NCBI GenBank assembly: GCA_019096155.1
Contig: JAHCVI010000005.1
Location: forward strand, 754,468 to 818,467
Origin: Staphylotrichum longicolle
Lineage: Eukaryota > Ascomycota > Sordariomycetes > Sordariales > Chaetomiaceae
DNA length: 64,000 nucleotides
Direction of reading: 5' to 3'
In this document: piece after piece, positions 54,304 through 64,000 of the stretch
Layout of the letters: every line of letters begins with the position of its first letter
Position numbering within the stretch: position 1 is the first letter of the stretch
Program-made: the position numbers and the translations under genes
Notes under the pieces: generated by a model
What the model saw: the letters and a program-made list of their open reading frames with translations, nothing else
The model's database searches: none
Told to the model about the DNA's origin: nothing

Positions 54304-55391
54304 ATAATTGAGTCTCCTACATCTAAGGGCAAGGCTCCCATGTTGACCATTAGTGTCCCTGATAACCGGCCGGGGCCCTCCACTTCGTAGCCTACACCCC
54401 CTCAGTCCGCTAAGGGGAAGGCCACTGAAGGTGCCCTTGATGACCAGCTAGGACCATCTACTTCGCAGCCTACAAGTCCCCAGCCACCGTCACCACATTT
54501 AACAGACCACCCAGCAGACGATGACTACGTCTTTGATTCCGCTGATGAGTCCTTTGAAGATGTCTATCAGTATGGACAGACAACGACGAGGGGCCAGTTG
54601 ACGCAATTCCTATTAGACCTCGTAGGGTTGATGGACATTTATACATCACGGTAACGTCCTTTATAAGCGAGTCGTGGTTACAAGCGAGTCGTGGGGTTGG
54701 GTATTTTGTCGCAGGCGCTCGACCAAGAAAGTACCTCAAAATTGTTAAGGTGCACTAACAAATTTGAGGTACTGTTTTCGTCTAGCATACGCAAATACAT
54801 ACCCAAGCCCACGACTCGCTTATACCCACGACTCGCTTATAAAGTACGTTATACGATCCTGAGATATCCTGGGCAAAGCCTACCGAGTTTCGGGTTGAGG
54901 GAAGGACACCCGTTAGAGGTAGGATGGTTATCAGCGCCCCTTCACGGAATGCGGTCATTAAATATGCCCTATTGCGGCGCGAATACATGGTCAACTGTGC
55001 AGATGTCGGTTTCAAATGGTCCGAACCCGATTCCCTGCATAGGGGTAACCCGAAAAAGCTACGAGAAAATTTGAACGATATGGAGATAATGGCAGTAGCA
55101 ACTGATGTCCACCAATCAAAAAGCAATCCACACAGATTCCCATTGAGATATGGAAAAATACTCTTCAAGGATAAATCAGTATTCTATTACCCAAATGGAG
55201 AACTGGAAGACCTGATCGCTGATGTGGAAGGGCTATTCAACAAAGTCCGCTTGAGGGTCGGCCAAACTCTCCCTACAAAACCTAAAACAATTGCGCAGAG
55301 AGAGGAGCTACAAGATGTCGGAGCCTACGTTCTAGAAACGGAACATCTCAGTACACCGGAGGAGTTCTTTCGTCGCCGTAGACGACTGTGA
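54304..55391 (+). pseudogene. Unknown protein gene split by a MITE
   Basis: Upstream part: two copies of a PGPSTS-PT motif within an acidic Pro/Ser-rich region (54310-54500), one with TAG and the other with CAG at the same place, then DDDYVFDSADESFEDVYQYG. After one frame change near 54580 comes VDAIPIRPRRVDGHLYITV, then the MITE. Removing the MITE with one TA continues in frame as YDPEISWAKPTEFRVEGRTP, SAPSRNAVIKYALLRREYMV, GKILFKDKSVFYYPNGELED to a TGA at 55389-55391. I do not recognise the family. Confidence 0.55.
54654..54849. mobile_element. 196-bp MITE of the pogo-like family
   Basis: TIRs of about 41 bp at both ends (ACGTCCTTTATAAGCGAG.. and its inverse starting ACGTACTTTATAAGCGAG), flanked by TA at 54652-54653 and 54850-54851. 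AAGCGAGTCGTGG occurs at TIR positions 12-24 and 29-41, again 17 bp apart. There is no coding capacity. It lies inside a coding sequence. Confidence 0.92.
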
Positions 55392-55403
55392 CAGGTACGA
55401 CAA

Positions 55404-56509
55404 CTAGGCAACCAACAGGCCCCGGGTAACCGACGGACACCATGCACCGGATAGGCCCCGGGTAACTGTGATACGTCCACGCATTTCCCTCATCCAAACC
55501 CCCCACCTAGCATACATTGCCCACGGCAGAACATACAGCAAATTACTCGCCAGGCTCTGGTACAGATACCACTTCGGCCTCGTCGCCAGCACAACGCTCG
55601 CCAGCTGCGTCGACGCCGCATAAAATATATAGCAACAATCGATCGTCCGCCACATGTACGCCGTAACCTCGGCAACCTCCTCCGAATCGCTCAGATACCG
55701 CGCAAAAGACCTCGCGCCCCGGAGCGACAGGGCGACAGCGACCGGAACCTCGACCGCTACCGCGATGCATACGGCGAGGAGCGCGGGCTTCACGATGCGG
55801 AGGATGGTGCCGGACGCAACGCGGCCGGGCTTGAGTGTGTTCGTTCCGATCTCGCGCCGCCATGCGCCCCAGCGATGGCCCACAAAGGCGAGACTCGTGG
55901 CCTCGAGCGCCTGCACGGGCACCATGACCAGTCCCCAGGCGGATTGTGTTGAAGACGCCCCAGGCGGTGGCGTAAGTTGAGCCGAGGGCGACGATGGTGG
56001 TGACGAGCCAGAGGTAGAGGGCGTTGCGGATGGCGGACTCAATGAGGGTGAGGAGGCCCGGACGGATGAGGACGAGGAGGGCGCGGAGGCTGGGGCGGGT
56101 GTTGGTTGGTTCGGCGTGGTTGGTGTTGTTGTTGCCCTCGTGCTAATTGTCGCGCAGACTGGACCTTGTTGTTGTCCAGAGGAAGTAGCCCAGCCCCACG
56201 AACGTAGCCGTCATGTTGCAGGTGAGCTGGATACCAGCCTGCATGTTGACGGTGGGCTGGTGGCTGCCAACGTGGAAGCGGGATATGACCAGAAGATCCA
56301 GCGTGATGTTCACGGCGAATTTGGTAGTGCTGATGACCAGTGGCACGTCCGGTTTGTCGAGCGCCCGCGTCGCTGCCGCCACGGCCGTCTCAATGGCGGA
56401 ACTGAGGGCTGAAAAGGCGCTGATGCGCACGTAGGTGAGGCTTGCATCACGCACCTCGATGGGAACGAAGCCCTTGGCAAAGGTGGCCGCGCCGGCAAGG
56501 AGGCCAATG
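55404..56509 (-). pseudogene. MATE-family efflux transporter, copy B
   Basis: Begins abruptly at 56509 (IGLLAGAATFAKGFVPIEVR), lacking the first about 150 residues present in copy A, and continues past where copy A stops (LATRPKWYLYQSLASNLLYV to about 55404). It keeps CAG in GSHQPTVNMQAG where copy A has TAG, shares the TAG in RDN*HEG, and has its own extra C near 55936. It is damaged but less so than copy A. Confidence 0.75.
55544..56509 (-). repeat. Arm B of the inverted MATE duplication
   Basis: Reverse complement of 34225-35189, about 98% identical by eye. Confidence 0.85.
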
Positions 56510-56826
56510 TGCATCTCGCACATCAAGTGACCTTCAAGCCATGCCCATGTTTATTTTTGATGCTCCGGCGCTTATTGCCTCGTTGGCCCTGCGGAGCGAA
56601 GAGCCACCCGCGGTGCGCGCACGGCATTACCAGCTGGGTCTCTCACCGGGGCCGGCGCGAGGGAGAACAATACTCCCTGGCTATGCGCTTCCTGGCCAAC
56701 TCCCCTTCACCAAAGCACCCGTGGGGTCCGCCACCTCATCTTTCTGGTTGCCCGACGAGAGTGCGAACAACCACATGAGAGATGCTGCCCTCTGAGTTCC
56801 CCGCGCTTCCTCTTCCAACGTTGCTT
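56510..56826. other. No gene seen
   Basis: Spacer between the MATE breakpoint and the methyltransferase fragment. Confidence 0.5.
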
Positions 56827-57015
56827 TTAGATATGGATACCTTCGGCCGCCCGGTACACTTGAATGGCAATCTCACCAACCAGTTGCTGGCAGACGCTGG
56901 CCTCGTCGACATCAAGGAGGTCATCCGATTGCCCCTCAACGGCTGGCTTGCAAAGGCACACGGTAGAGTCGTCGGACGGTGGTCCAACCTTGGCATCCAT
57001 CAACCACGGCGTTGA
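56827..57015 (+). pseudogene. SAM-dependent methyltransferase fragment
   Basis: LADAGLVDIKEVIRLPLNGW and GRVVGRWSNLGIHQ match the C-terminal part of fungal methyltransferases of the TAM/LaeA-like group (family pattern L..AGF.D...V..LP.N.W....K...GRW..LG). The AdoMet-binding core and the end are missing; the frame stops at 57015. The call rests on motif similarity alone. Confidence 0.55.
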
Positions 57016-57248
57016 GCCACAATGGGCTGATCTGGCCTGGTGCGTTTGGTGCGATGCGAGCGGGGTCAAAAAATAAAGCCATGGATCATGCTTGTCACAG
57101 CCGGAACCCCACACAAGTCAGTCTATCCCGTCTGTCTATAAACACCAGGCCGACCCGGTTCCGCGACGGAGGAGACCTCATTCCATATTTTTCACACTAT
57201 TTCGCTGTCTTTGATGCTACCGATCATATCGATTCACACAAAGGAAGC

Positions 57249-58508
57249 ATGGCGCTCACGTGCCAGCAGTTGAAACTGGTCACGGACACCATCCCGGCCC
57301 TCCGGGAACACGGCGAGCAGGTCACAACCATATTCTATACAAACATGCTGCGGGACCACCCGGAGCTCAACAATTACTTCAACAGCGTCAACCAGAAGAA
57401 TGGGCGGCAACCGCGGGCCCTGACCTCGGCCATCCTCAACTTCGCCTCCAAAATCAACCATATCAGCGAGCTGATCCCCAAGTTCGAGCGCATGTGCAAT
57501 AAGCATTGCTCGCTCGGCATCCACCCGGAGCACTACGAGATCGTCGGCAAGTATCTACTCAGGGCCTTTGGAGAGGTTCTAGGCCCGGCTATGACGCCGG
57601 CCGTGTTCGCCGCGTGGGAGAAGGCATATTGGTTGCTGGCTAATATGCTGATCGGGCGGGAGGCGCAGCTGTATAAAGACTTTGAAAAGTGGACGTCGTG
57701 GCGCAGGTTTAAGATCGACAGGGTGGTGCCCGAGGCCGAGGACATCTTCTCCTTCTACCTGGTCCCGCAGGACGGCATGAAGCTGCCCAAATTCTTCCCC
57801 GGCCAGTACGTCTCGCTGCGGATCCACAGCCCCGAGGGCTACATGCAGGCGCGCCAGTACTCGCTCAGCGAGGCCTGGAGGGAGGACTACTACCGCATCA
57901 GCGTCAAGCGGGATAAGGGAGCCCGCTACTCCAACTCGGTCTCCAACTCGTACTTCCCCCCGGGTCTTGTCTCCAATATGCTCATCGACCACATGGGCGC
58001 CGGCTCCATAGTCGAGCTGTCCCACCCGGCCGGCGACTTCTTCCTCGACGTCAACAACACCAGCGACATGCCGCTTGTGCTTATCTCGGCCGGAGTAGGT
58101 GTCGCGCCCATGGTCGCCATTGCCAACACCGTTACCGATATACAGCCTAGGCGGCACATCTCGTGGATCCAAGGGTCACCGCGGAGCGTCCCCTTCGAGG
58201 AGCACGTCGCACAGCTGCAGCGCCATAACTCCAACTTCCGCACCAACGTGTTCGAGACGCACCTGGCTAACAGCGACGCCATCGGTATTTCGTACGATTA
58301 CGACTTCCGCATGGACCTTGCCAAGGTCAGCGAGGACGACCTGTACCTGCAAAACAGCGGGGCCGAGTACTACATCTGCGGGCCCGAGCAGTTCATGTTG
58401 GAGATGTCCGATTACCTCAAGGCGAAGGGCGTCGGGGCGGCCCGCATCAAGTTTGAGCTGTTCGCGACGGGTGACCTAGCGTTCAAGCACCCTTGGACAG
58501 CGAAGTAA
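57249..58508 (+). CDS. Flavohemoglobin (nitric oxide dioxygenase)
   Basis: Converts NO and O2 to nitrate with NAD(P)H; cytosolic protection from nitrosative stress. ATG at 57249, 419 residues, no intron. Globin domain (1-140): distal B10 Tyr in FYTNMLRDHPEL, E7 Gln region VNQKNGRQPR, proximal His in CNKHCSLGIHPEHYEIVG. FAD domain: PGQYVSLRI, ARQYSLSEAW (RxYS motif). NAD domain: ISAGVGVAPMVAIA, ICGPEQFM. The C-terminus ends KFELFATG, where most family members have a YEFFGP-like end. Earlier in-frame codons (from 56979) lack ATG support. No TAG damage. The upstream gene is a fragment, so this is probably monocistronic with its own promoter at 57016-57248. Confidence 0.93.
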   Translation: MALTCQQLKLVTDTIPALREHGEQVTTIFYTNMLRDHPELNNYFNSVNQKNGRQPRALTSAILNFASKINHISELIPKFERMCNKHCSLGIHPEHYEIVGKYLLRAFGEVLGPAMTPAVFAAWEKAYWLLANMLIGREAQLYKDFEKWTSWRRFKIDRVVPEAEDIFSFYLVPQDGMKLPKFFPGQYVSLRIHSPEGYMQARQYSLSEAWREDYYRISVKRDKGARYSNSVSNSYFPPGLVSNMLIDHMGAGSIVELSHPAGDFFLDVNNTSDMPLVLISAGVGVAPMVAIANTVTDIQPRRHISWIQGSPRSVPFEEHVAQLQRHNSNFRTNVFETHLANSDAIGISYDYDFRMDLAKVSEDDLYLQNSGAEYYICGPEQFMLEMSDYLKAKGVGAARIKFELFATGDLAFKHPWTAK

Positions 58509-60719
58509 TTCTGTTGTTGTTTGCATGTAAGTTCGAGCCATCATATTTGTAGATGAAGACTTCGATAACGTTACCCCAGGTCGGTTTTCTGTTAACTATC
58601 TCGCCGTTTTCATCAGGCTGGGATTCCAGGCGGGACCTCTTGTCGCATCATGGGCTTCCAAATTCCGGGACGAAGCGCTGACGTCTCAAAATGGCATTCA
58701 ATGGGAGAGAAAAGAAATTGTGTCGAGGGTTTTTACCTGCGGGTTTACTAGAGAAGCAAAGATTTTGTGTCGTCAACTACTTGAAGTACTCTGCGCAGTG
58801 CTCCGACCGCGAGCCGCTAAGTGAAGCCAGGGCCGTTTTTTCCTTCAATTCTGTCTCGCGGACTTCAGGCAACCTTTAAGACGTCTAGAAGCGGAGGGTT
58901 TATTTCCCACACTGCTTGAATCGAGGCAGGTTGTCACATCACCGCGCTGATGGCGGACGGAACCTTGAAATGCAGCGCTGACTCTTATCAGCTCCCGCTA
59001 TTGAGCTAGCAGATTTCCGGGTGGAGGCCTTTTTTCGCCCCTTTTGGCTGGGAACATGAAACAAAACCGGAGGCAACAGCAACCTCGCCGCTGTGGCCAT
59101 CCGAGGGTGCGCCCCTCGTATGAGGTCTGTCTATTTACCTCGAGACCCAAGGCCCTTCCTCAAGATGATACAGGTTGAAACACTTAGTTATGGCCCTCAA
59201 CTTCGTCTGCCGATGTTGATCCCCTGGTTAGTTTCCTGGGACAGAAAAAGTGAGGACTTGGCGTTATTTTCATCTTCCAATGACGGTGGCCATCTCCAGG
59301 CTTGTGTGTTTGGGACGTCCGTGCCCGTCTCCCTTCCCCGAGGAAACGGAACACGAGGTCGAATAAGCGATGGACCTGAGCTTAGAAAGAGACTAGGCAT
59401 CACTAGACCTTTGTAAAATTCGAAAAGGAGCTTTGGACCAAGTTAGCGTCGTGACCAGCGCCCTTTCATCGCAACTGCCAAACTTCCACGGGAAATGGAC
59501 CCGAGCCTGTGAAGAGCGTGTGCGAGAAAATCACCAACAGCATCCGGCTGCTAAGTGGGATTATGATTTCCGGATAATCTGGAGTCCGAGCTGGTCTGGT
59601 GGCAAAGTGGGCTTGGGAAATGATCTTGGTCCAGTGAGCGCATCGAAGGCCTCGATGGAATGGGACCACCAACCTCTGGGTCTAGACACATCTTCAAACA
59701 CCCAGTCATCAGACCTTATTAGCGAGCCTCTGCAGGTTCGACGGCGACAAACTTGGATGAACGCCCAGGAGGAAGGCGACCTTGGACCACTCGAGCACTT
59801 GCCCAGAAGCCATAGCCCGGAGCATGGTACGAGAGTGATGGTAAAAGAGTGCCCCTGAGTGCTCACCGCTTGAAGCCGTGCGTCTTCCCATGCGTAGCTG
59901 CGACTGTGCCTCGACAACTTTTGACTCCGATTGTCCGATTCTTTTGATGAGAGAACGCACAGAGCCCGACCCCGCCATGGATATCCTGCCTCCCTGCCTG
60001 AGCGTGCCCTCTCCGCGTGAACCGTTCGGGTCCCACATGCTCTACACCTCGTTAAACTCCCGGGACTAACTGCACTAACCGCACGGACTTTGCTGCGCAC
60101 ATACCGCTGGACCACGAATGAATTTCCAAACACCACATAAGCGCCTCGACCGGGCTCCAGACTACCCAACACACTAATGTGAGAGGCTTGGAAGGCAAGA
60201 TGTTCGGGACAGTCACGGCTGATGCTGGCTGCAGCAGCGTTGGGGAACCCCTGACCAAGGAAGCCCGGACCCCCAAAGTGGCAATTCAATGGCTTCATTC
60301 GGGCGACTCGTTTTTGTCGCTCTCCCGACGAAAATAGGCTCCAATTCGTGAATTCGCCTGTGCTAGCTTGCCAGCTTGCCTGCCGGACCGAGAATCCAGC
60401 GCCATGGATGCGAATCAATGCCCGTTCACATGCCTGTTCTTCCCCCTTGTCGTCAGGGACTCCCCATTCCCCGGATCCATTGCTCCATCAAACCAGGAAA
60501 GGCTGGAACCTTTCGCGCAAAAACCTGGGACGCAGCCCGGCTCGCCATGTGGTTGGGCTCGCCTAATAGTTAAAGTACCTTATATTTCATCCTTTGGGTC
60601 CCTCCCGTGCCGTGTCTCCTCCCGCTCCTCCCGATGCAACCGCTGTTGCTTTTGCTGCCAAGACCTCAAGGTGGTGTCCAAAGTCACACTCAGCGCTCGG
60701 GGGTGGGTGCACATCCAAA
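58509..60719. other. Gene-free stretch
   Basis: About 2.2 kb with overlapping open frames on both strands (for example 59433-59858 plus, 59561-60418 minus) that show no domain, splice pattern or coding bias I can support. The end (60600-60719) should hold the promoter of the next gene. Confidence 0.5.
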
Positions 60720-61953
60720 ATGAACGCAACAACAGACAGCGGCTCGAAGCAAAGCGACGATGGAGATAACGCCATTTTCACCCAGACGTACATCGCCGTT
60801 TGGGTGCTGATCGTGTCCTCGGGCGCCTTCCTCGCCGTCCGCCTGTGGTGCCGGCACCAGTTCTCCAAGTTGTGGTGGGACGATGCTCTTCTCCTCCTCT
60901 CTTGGGTATGTCAGACCTTGATAATACGTTGCTTATGGCGAAACCCTCGAGGCTGACCTGTATAGGCCATTTTGCTCATCTCGGCCGCGATGCTGAGCAG
61001 CATTATCGCGACCGGCTATGCGACCAACAAGGAAAAGATTCACTTCTATCTCTACCAAAACGTCGGGACAGCCATGACAACGCTCGCAACAGCGTGGTCC
61101 AAGGTTGCTTTCGCCATCACCCTCTCGCGCATCGTTCGGAATCGCTACCTCAAGTACTTCCTCTGGTTCGTTATCCTGACGGCGAACTTGATCCTCGTGC
61201 CCGGCATGATCTCCATCTGGATCCCTGCATGCGAGGACGACAGGAAAGTCTACCGACCTGCATACCCGACCTGCATGTACTACGGCAACCTCCAATACCT
61301 CGGCGGCACAACTATTGGTACGACCAACTCCTGGTCCCTGATACATTGCTGAGCGGGGCTGACGAATCATAGTTTACGGTGGCATCATCGACGTGTTGCT
61401 CGCGCTCTTCCCCTGGTTCATCGTCCGAAACTTGCTTCTGGACGTCCGGGAGAGGATTGGTCTCACCTTCGCCATGAGCCTGGGCGCCATCACGGGAAGT
61501 ATCGTCATTTTCCGTGCCTTTTTCCAGCTCAAAAAGACAGACAACAACTATCGTATGTCACCAATGATCCCTACTAATGGGAGCATAGCCATGGGCTAAC
61601 TGCCGCTAGATTTTATGGTTTTCATGTCCATCTTCAACTTTCTCGAACCGGGCGTCACAATCATCGCCCAGGCCATCCCCATATTCCGTATGCTTGTCGT
61701 CAACGTCAAGAAGGGCTCCATGTCCGGGTCGAATGCCGTCCGCAACACCTCGGCGACCGCAGGCAACAAGTCGAATGCGACTTCGCAACAGCTGCGGACG
61801 TGGAACCGCAAGGCGATGGGCGACACGGTTCAGGAGCCGGACGAGGAGCTGCTCCACGTCCGCGTTGACCGGACTGTTCATGTCTCATCCACCTCGGTGG
61901 GCTCCGGGGATTCCGTGGACGACAAGATTTACGATGCTACCATCAAACATTAG
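60720..61953 (+). CDS. SAT4/PTH11-like rhodopsin-fold membrane protein
   Basis: Four exons with exact frame-keeping junctions: 60720-60905, 60966-61317, 61373-61553, 61610-61953; donors GTATGT, GTACGA, GTATGT and acceptors TAG throughout. Starts MNATTDSGSKQSDDGDNAIF. Seven membrane segments: IAVWVLIVSSGAFLAVRLW, AILLISAAMLSSIIATGY, NVGTAMTTLATAWSKVAFAI, YFLWFVILTANLILVPGMIS, GGIIDVLLALFPWFIV, LTFAMSLGAITGSIVIFRAF, LEPGVTIIAQAIPIFRMLVV, then a polar cytosolic tail. It is the same superfamily as the gene at 38500-39863 but a different subgroup. Intact, without TAG damage. Likely a receptor-like protein; the ligand is unknown. Confidence 0.85.
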
Positions 61954-63237
61954 GTTACTATCTCGCTAATTATCTATCTAATATACCAAGCCTACCTTGC
62001 ATTTTCACAACTACGAATTAAAAAAAGGGGTAAGAGGCGAGATCTCAAATCAGTATTGTTGCATCCCGGTTCTGTATTGGCATGTGGCTAGCACTCATGC
62101 GCATTAACGGATAGAAAGAGGAGCTCCTCTCAACCAATAGCTCGACGTAAGTAGACAGCAACCGGGGCTAGGAAGAACCGACCGGTGCAACTAACCGCCT
62201 TGCATCCGGAGGCTTAATCTACACTAGCATATGAAACTGAGTGGCTAGGCCTGGCAGACCCATATCGCGCCTGGATCTGCCGAGGGGAAGTGGCATATAG
62301 ATTCCGTAAGCCTCGACAATAATGTCGGAGGGTTCAAATTGCTACGTATCCTGGTCGTAGAGATGTTCATTCTATGTCGCCAGTCGCTTGAGAATGCTGC
62401 TTTCTTGTCATGGGATGGGGCAGCTGACCTGTCCACCAGGTGAAAGGTCCATTTGGGGGTCCGATCCAACCACAAGAGGAATCCCAGCCCGCTTAGTGTA
62501 CGTAGCAGGCCATGGCTAAAGATTTCCCTAGCTGTCCTTCCTTTCTGGTGAGGTTACCGACATCATTGCCCCCTGCGAGGCTTATATTCACAAGACGGCA
62601 ATATCACAACAAACCACAAAAGGAAAGGGGGAAAAAAGAATAAGGAGGAAGGGAGGGCGGGGGAGAAGGGCGCGCGGGGGATGGTTGGAGGGGTGGGGGG
62701 GGGTTCCACATGCACCTGAAAACAACGTCTGAACGCAGCCACAGCACGCCACAATTGCCACAATTGCCACAAGCATGTCAAAACACAAATTCGCGGTACT
62801 CGGCCACAGCACATGGGAATCGGCCCATTTCATGGGAATCAAGGTGGGAACCGCACCGGCTGTTCCAGAAGCCTATCCATGACGGCCGAGTTGGCACTAG
62901 TAGTGCCCCATGGCTCTAAATAGGAGAAACTTGAGCCATAGTCGTCGATGAAAAGGCAAGCACCGGAGAGTGTATTTGCTGCAGCCCTCTTTGGAGCTTG
63001 CCACCAGTTATAACTTGCCGCTTGCCGGGAGCTCTGGGACTGCACTTGAGCTTTGCAACTCTTCCGCATCGTCCTCTTTTTTTCTACCATCCGCATCACA
63101 CATCGGTCTTGTTTATACTCCCTCACGGCCCTGATATATATGCGGCCGGGTTTTGGTATCCGCGTTTTGGCCGTTCACGGCCTAGTTGAACACATAGGGT
63201 ATACATTATCGCCGTCACCCCGTCGGCCGTCCTTACC
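61954..63237. other. No gene seen
   Basis: Includes a purine-rich stretch (about 62615-62705) and shadow ORFs only. Confidence 0.5.
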
Positions 63238-64000
63238 GTGATCAGGAGTCTCAGCTTCCCTTCTTCGTATCATACCAGCCGCTCTAGCGGTGCCGGTACA
63301 TCTCCATTGGCCATCATAGCGTCGGACCCAGTCTACTTCGAGTTGAGCTGGTCAATTCTCAGCACAATCGGAGTGGTCAACGTCTTCTTTGGCCTCCTCG
63401 TTATCAGCATCACGAACTTCTCTCTAATCGCTACCGTCCCTATCGTCACCTCGGCCGCCGGTGCCGTCGCAAATGGCCTCTGTTACTACGCTTTCTACTT
63501 AACCTCCCCGCCAGTCGCAAACCAAGCTGTTGCGTCAGTATTTGCGGATATACTATGGCTGGTAAGTACTTGATAGACTAGCCCACTATCCTCAGCTCAT
63601 TCTTCGTTGAGGGGGGGGCTTACTCTCTCCGCTATAGGTTCAAGAAGCAGGACTATCGTTTTTTAGCTACATTATCCTAAGCCGCATTCTACACAGCCAG
63701 CAGCGGCGTATCTTCGCGAGCTTGTTCTGGACCTTCATTCTAGCCATCGTCGTCATCCGCATCACGATCGCCATCACCCGCGTTAGGCTCATTGTCGGCG
63801 GCGGTAGCGGGCTCCAAGATACTGTGAACCACCTACATATGGCCTACTTCCCCTCATAGCCGTGCTCGAATGCGTAAGCGCCTACTATCTATTGACTAGT
63901 TTTTCCAAGGCGAAGATCAACTCTCTCAAGTGCGTCACCAAAACAGGCCTATTCCGGTTCCTGATGCGCAGCACCGAGGTTCGTCTGGCGCTCCTGGCCG
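63238..64000 (+). CDS. Multi-membrane-segment protein, partial (runs off the window)
   Basis: The open frame from 63238 has no ATG in a good place, so the start is probably in an upstream exon. Membrane segments: STIGVVNVFFGLLVISITN, LIATVPIVTSAAGAVANGLC; intron 63562-63637 (GTAAGT..TAG, in phase); then ASLFWTFILAIVVIRITIAI. A TAG at 63857-63859 (FPS*) would stop it, but the next frame reads LIAVLECVSAYYLLTSFSKA to the window end, as if one C were lost from CCCC near 63850. The family resembles fungal proteins of unknown function; no role is assigned. Confidence 0.5.

Noticed and set aside
57579..58172. Minus-strand ORF of 197 codons
   Set aside because: Antisense shadow of flavohemoglobin.
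59561..60418. Minus-strand ORF of 285 codons
   Set aside because: No domain, no ATG-context or splice support, overlapping open plus-strand frames; composition looks non-coding.

Overview
This 64 kb window comes from a filamentous ascomycete, most likely a sordariomycete. The evidence is short GT-AG introns (51-119 bp) with CTGAC/CTAAC branch sites, fungal families such as chitin synthase, SAT4/rhodopsin-like membrane proteins, HET, NLR/STAND and BAH proteins, and fungal transposons (Tad1-type LINEs, a chromovirus, Fot1/pogo elements). I saw no rRNA, tRNA or CRISPR. It looks like an accessory, repeat-rich compartment: gene fragments with sharp breakpoints lie between nested transposons, with only a few apparently whole genes.

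Layout. 1-5.4 kb: a Tad1-like LINE, frame-intact but full of in-frame TAG. 5.4-8.9 kb: gypsy, ankyrin and HET fragments and small hypothetical ORFs. 10-13.8 kb: a chitin synthase core cut at both ends, abutting a broken chromodomain gene on the other strand. 15.4-19.6 kb: BAH-PHD pseudogene, P450 pseudogene with a one-base frameshift at the heme loop, DDE transposase fragment, PDR-type ABC fragment. 20-28.6 kb: a second, heavily mutated LINE interrupted by a chromovirus with near-identical LTRs and by a solo LTR. 28.6-32.6 kb: TPR protein remnant, dispersed repeat, seven-TM protein. 33.8-40 kb: MATE pseudogene, hemerythrin gene, NLR fragment, transcription-factor and metallo-beta-lactamase fragments, intact SAT4-type gene. 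41-47 kb: more fragments. 47.6-55.4 kb: a Cys-rich protein, two abutting Fot1/pogo transposons, NLR remnants, and a MITE sitting inside a coding sequence. 55.4-58.5 kb: second MATE copy (inverted), methyltransferase fragment, intact flavohemoglobin gene. 60.7-64 kb: a second SAT4-type gene and a membrane protein running off the window.

Two themes link the regions. First, repeated families (LINEs, chromovirus, BAH, chromodomain, NLR, one MATE copy) carry CpA-to-TpA type damage that turns Trp and Gln codons into TAG, whereas single-copy genes (flavohemoglobin, hemerythrin, SAT4, chitin synthase, P450) do not. This is the pattern expected of repeat-induced point mutation (RIP). Second, four transposon ends at 48.5-54.8 kb share one phased terminal architecture (ACGT at the tip, GCGA at positions 14-17 and again at 31-34). 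It defines a pogo-like family in the window with an autonomous-looking member, a decayed member, a MITE and a solo end.

Several frameshifts fall in homopolymers, so sequencing or assembly error remains possible for individual breaks.
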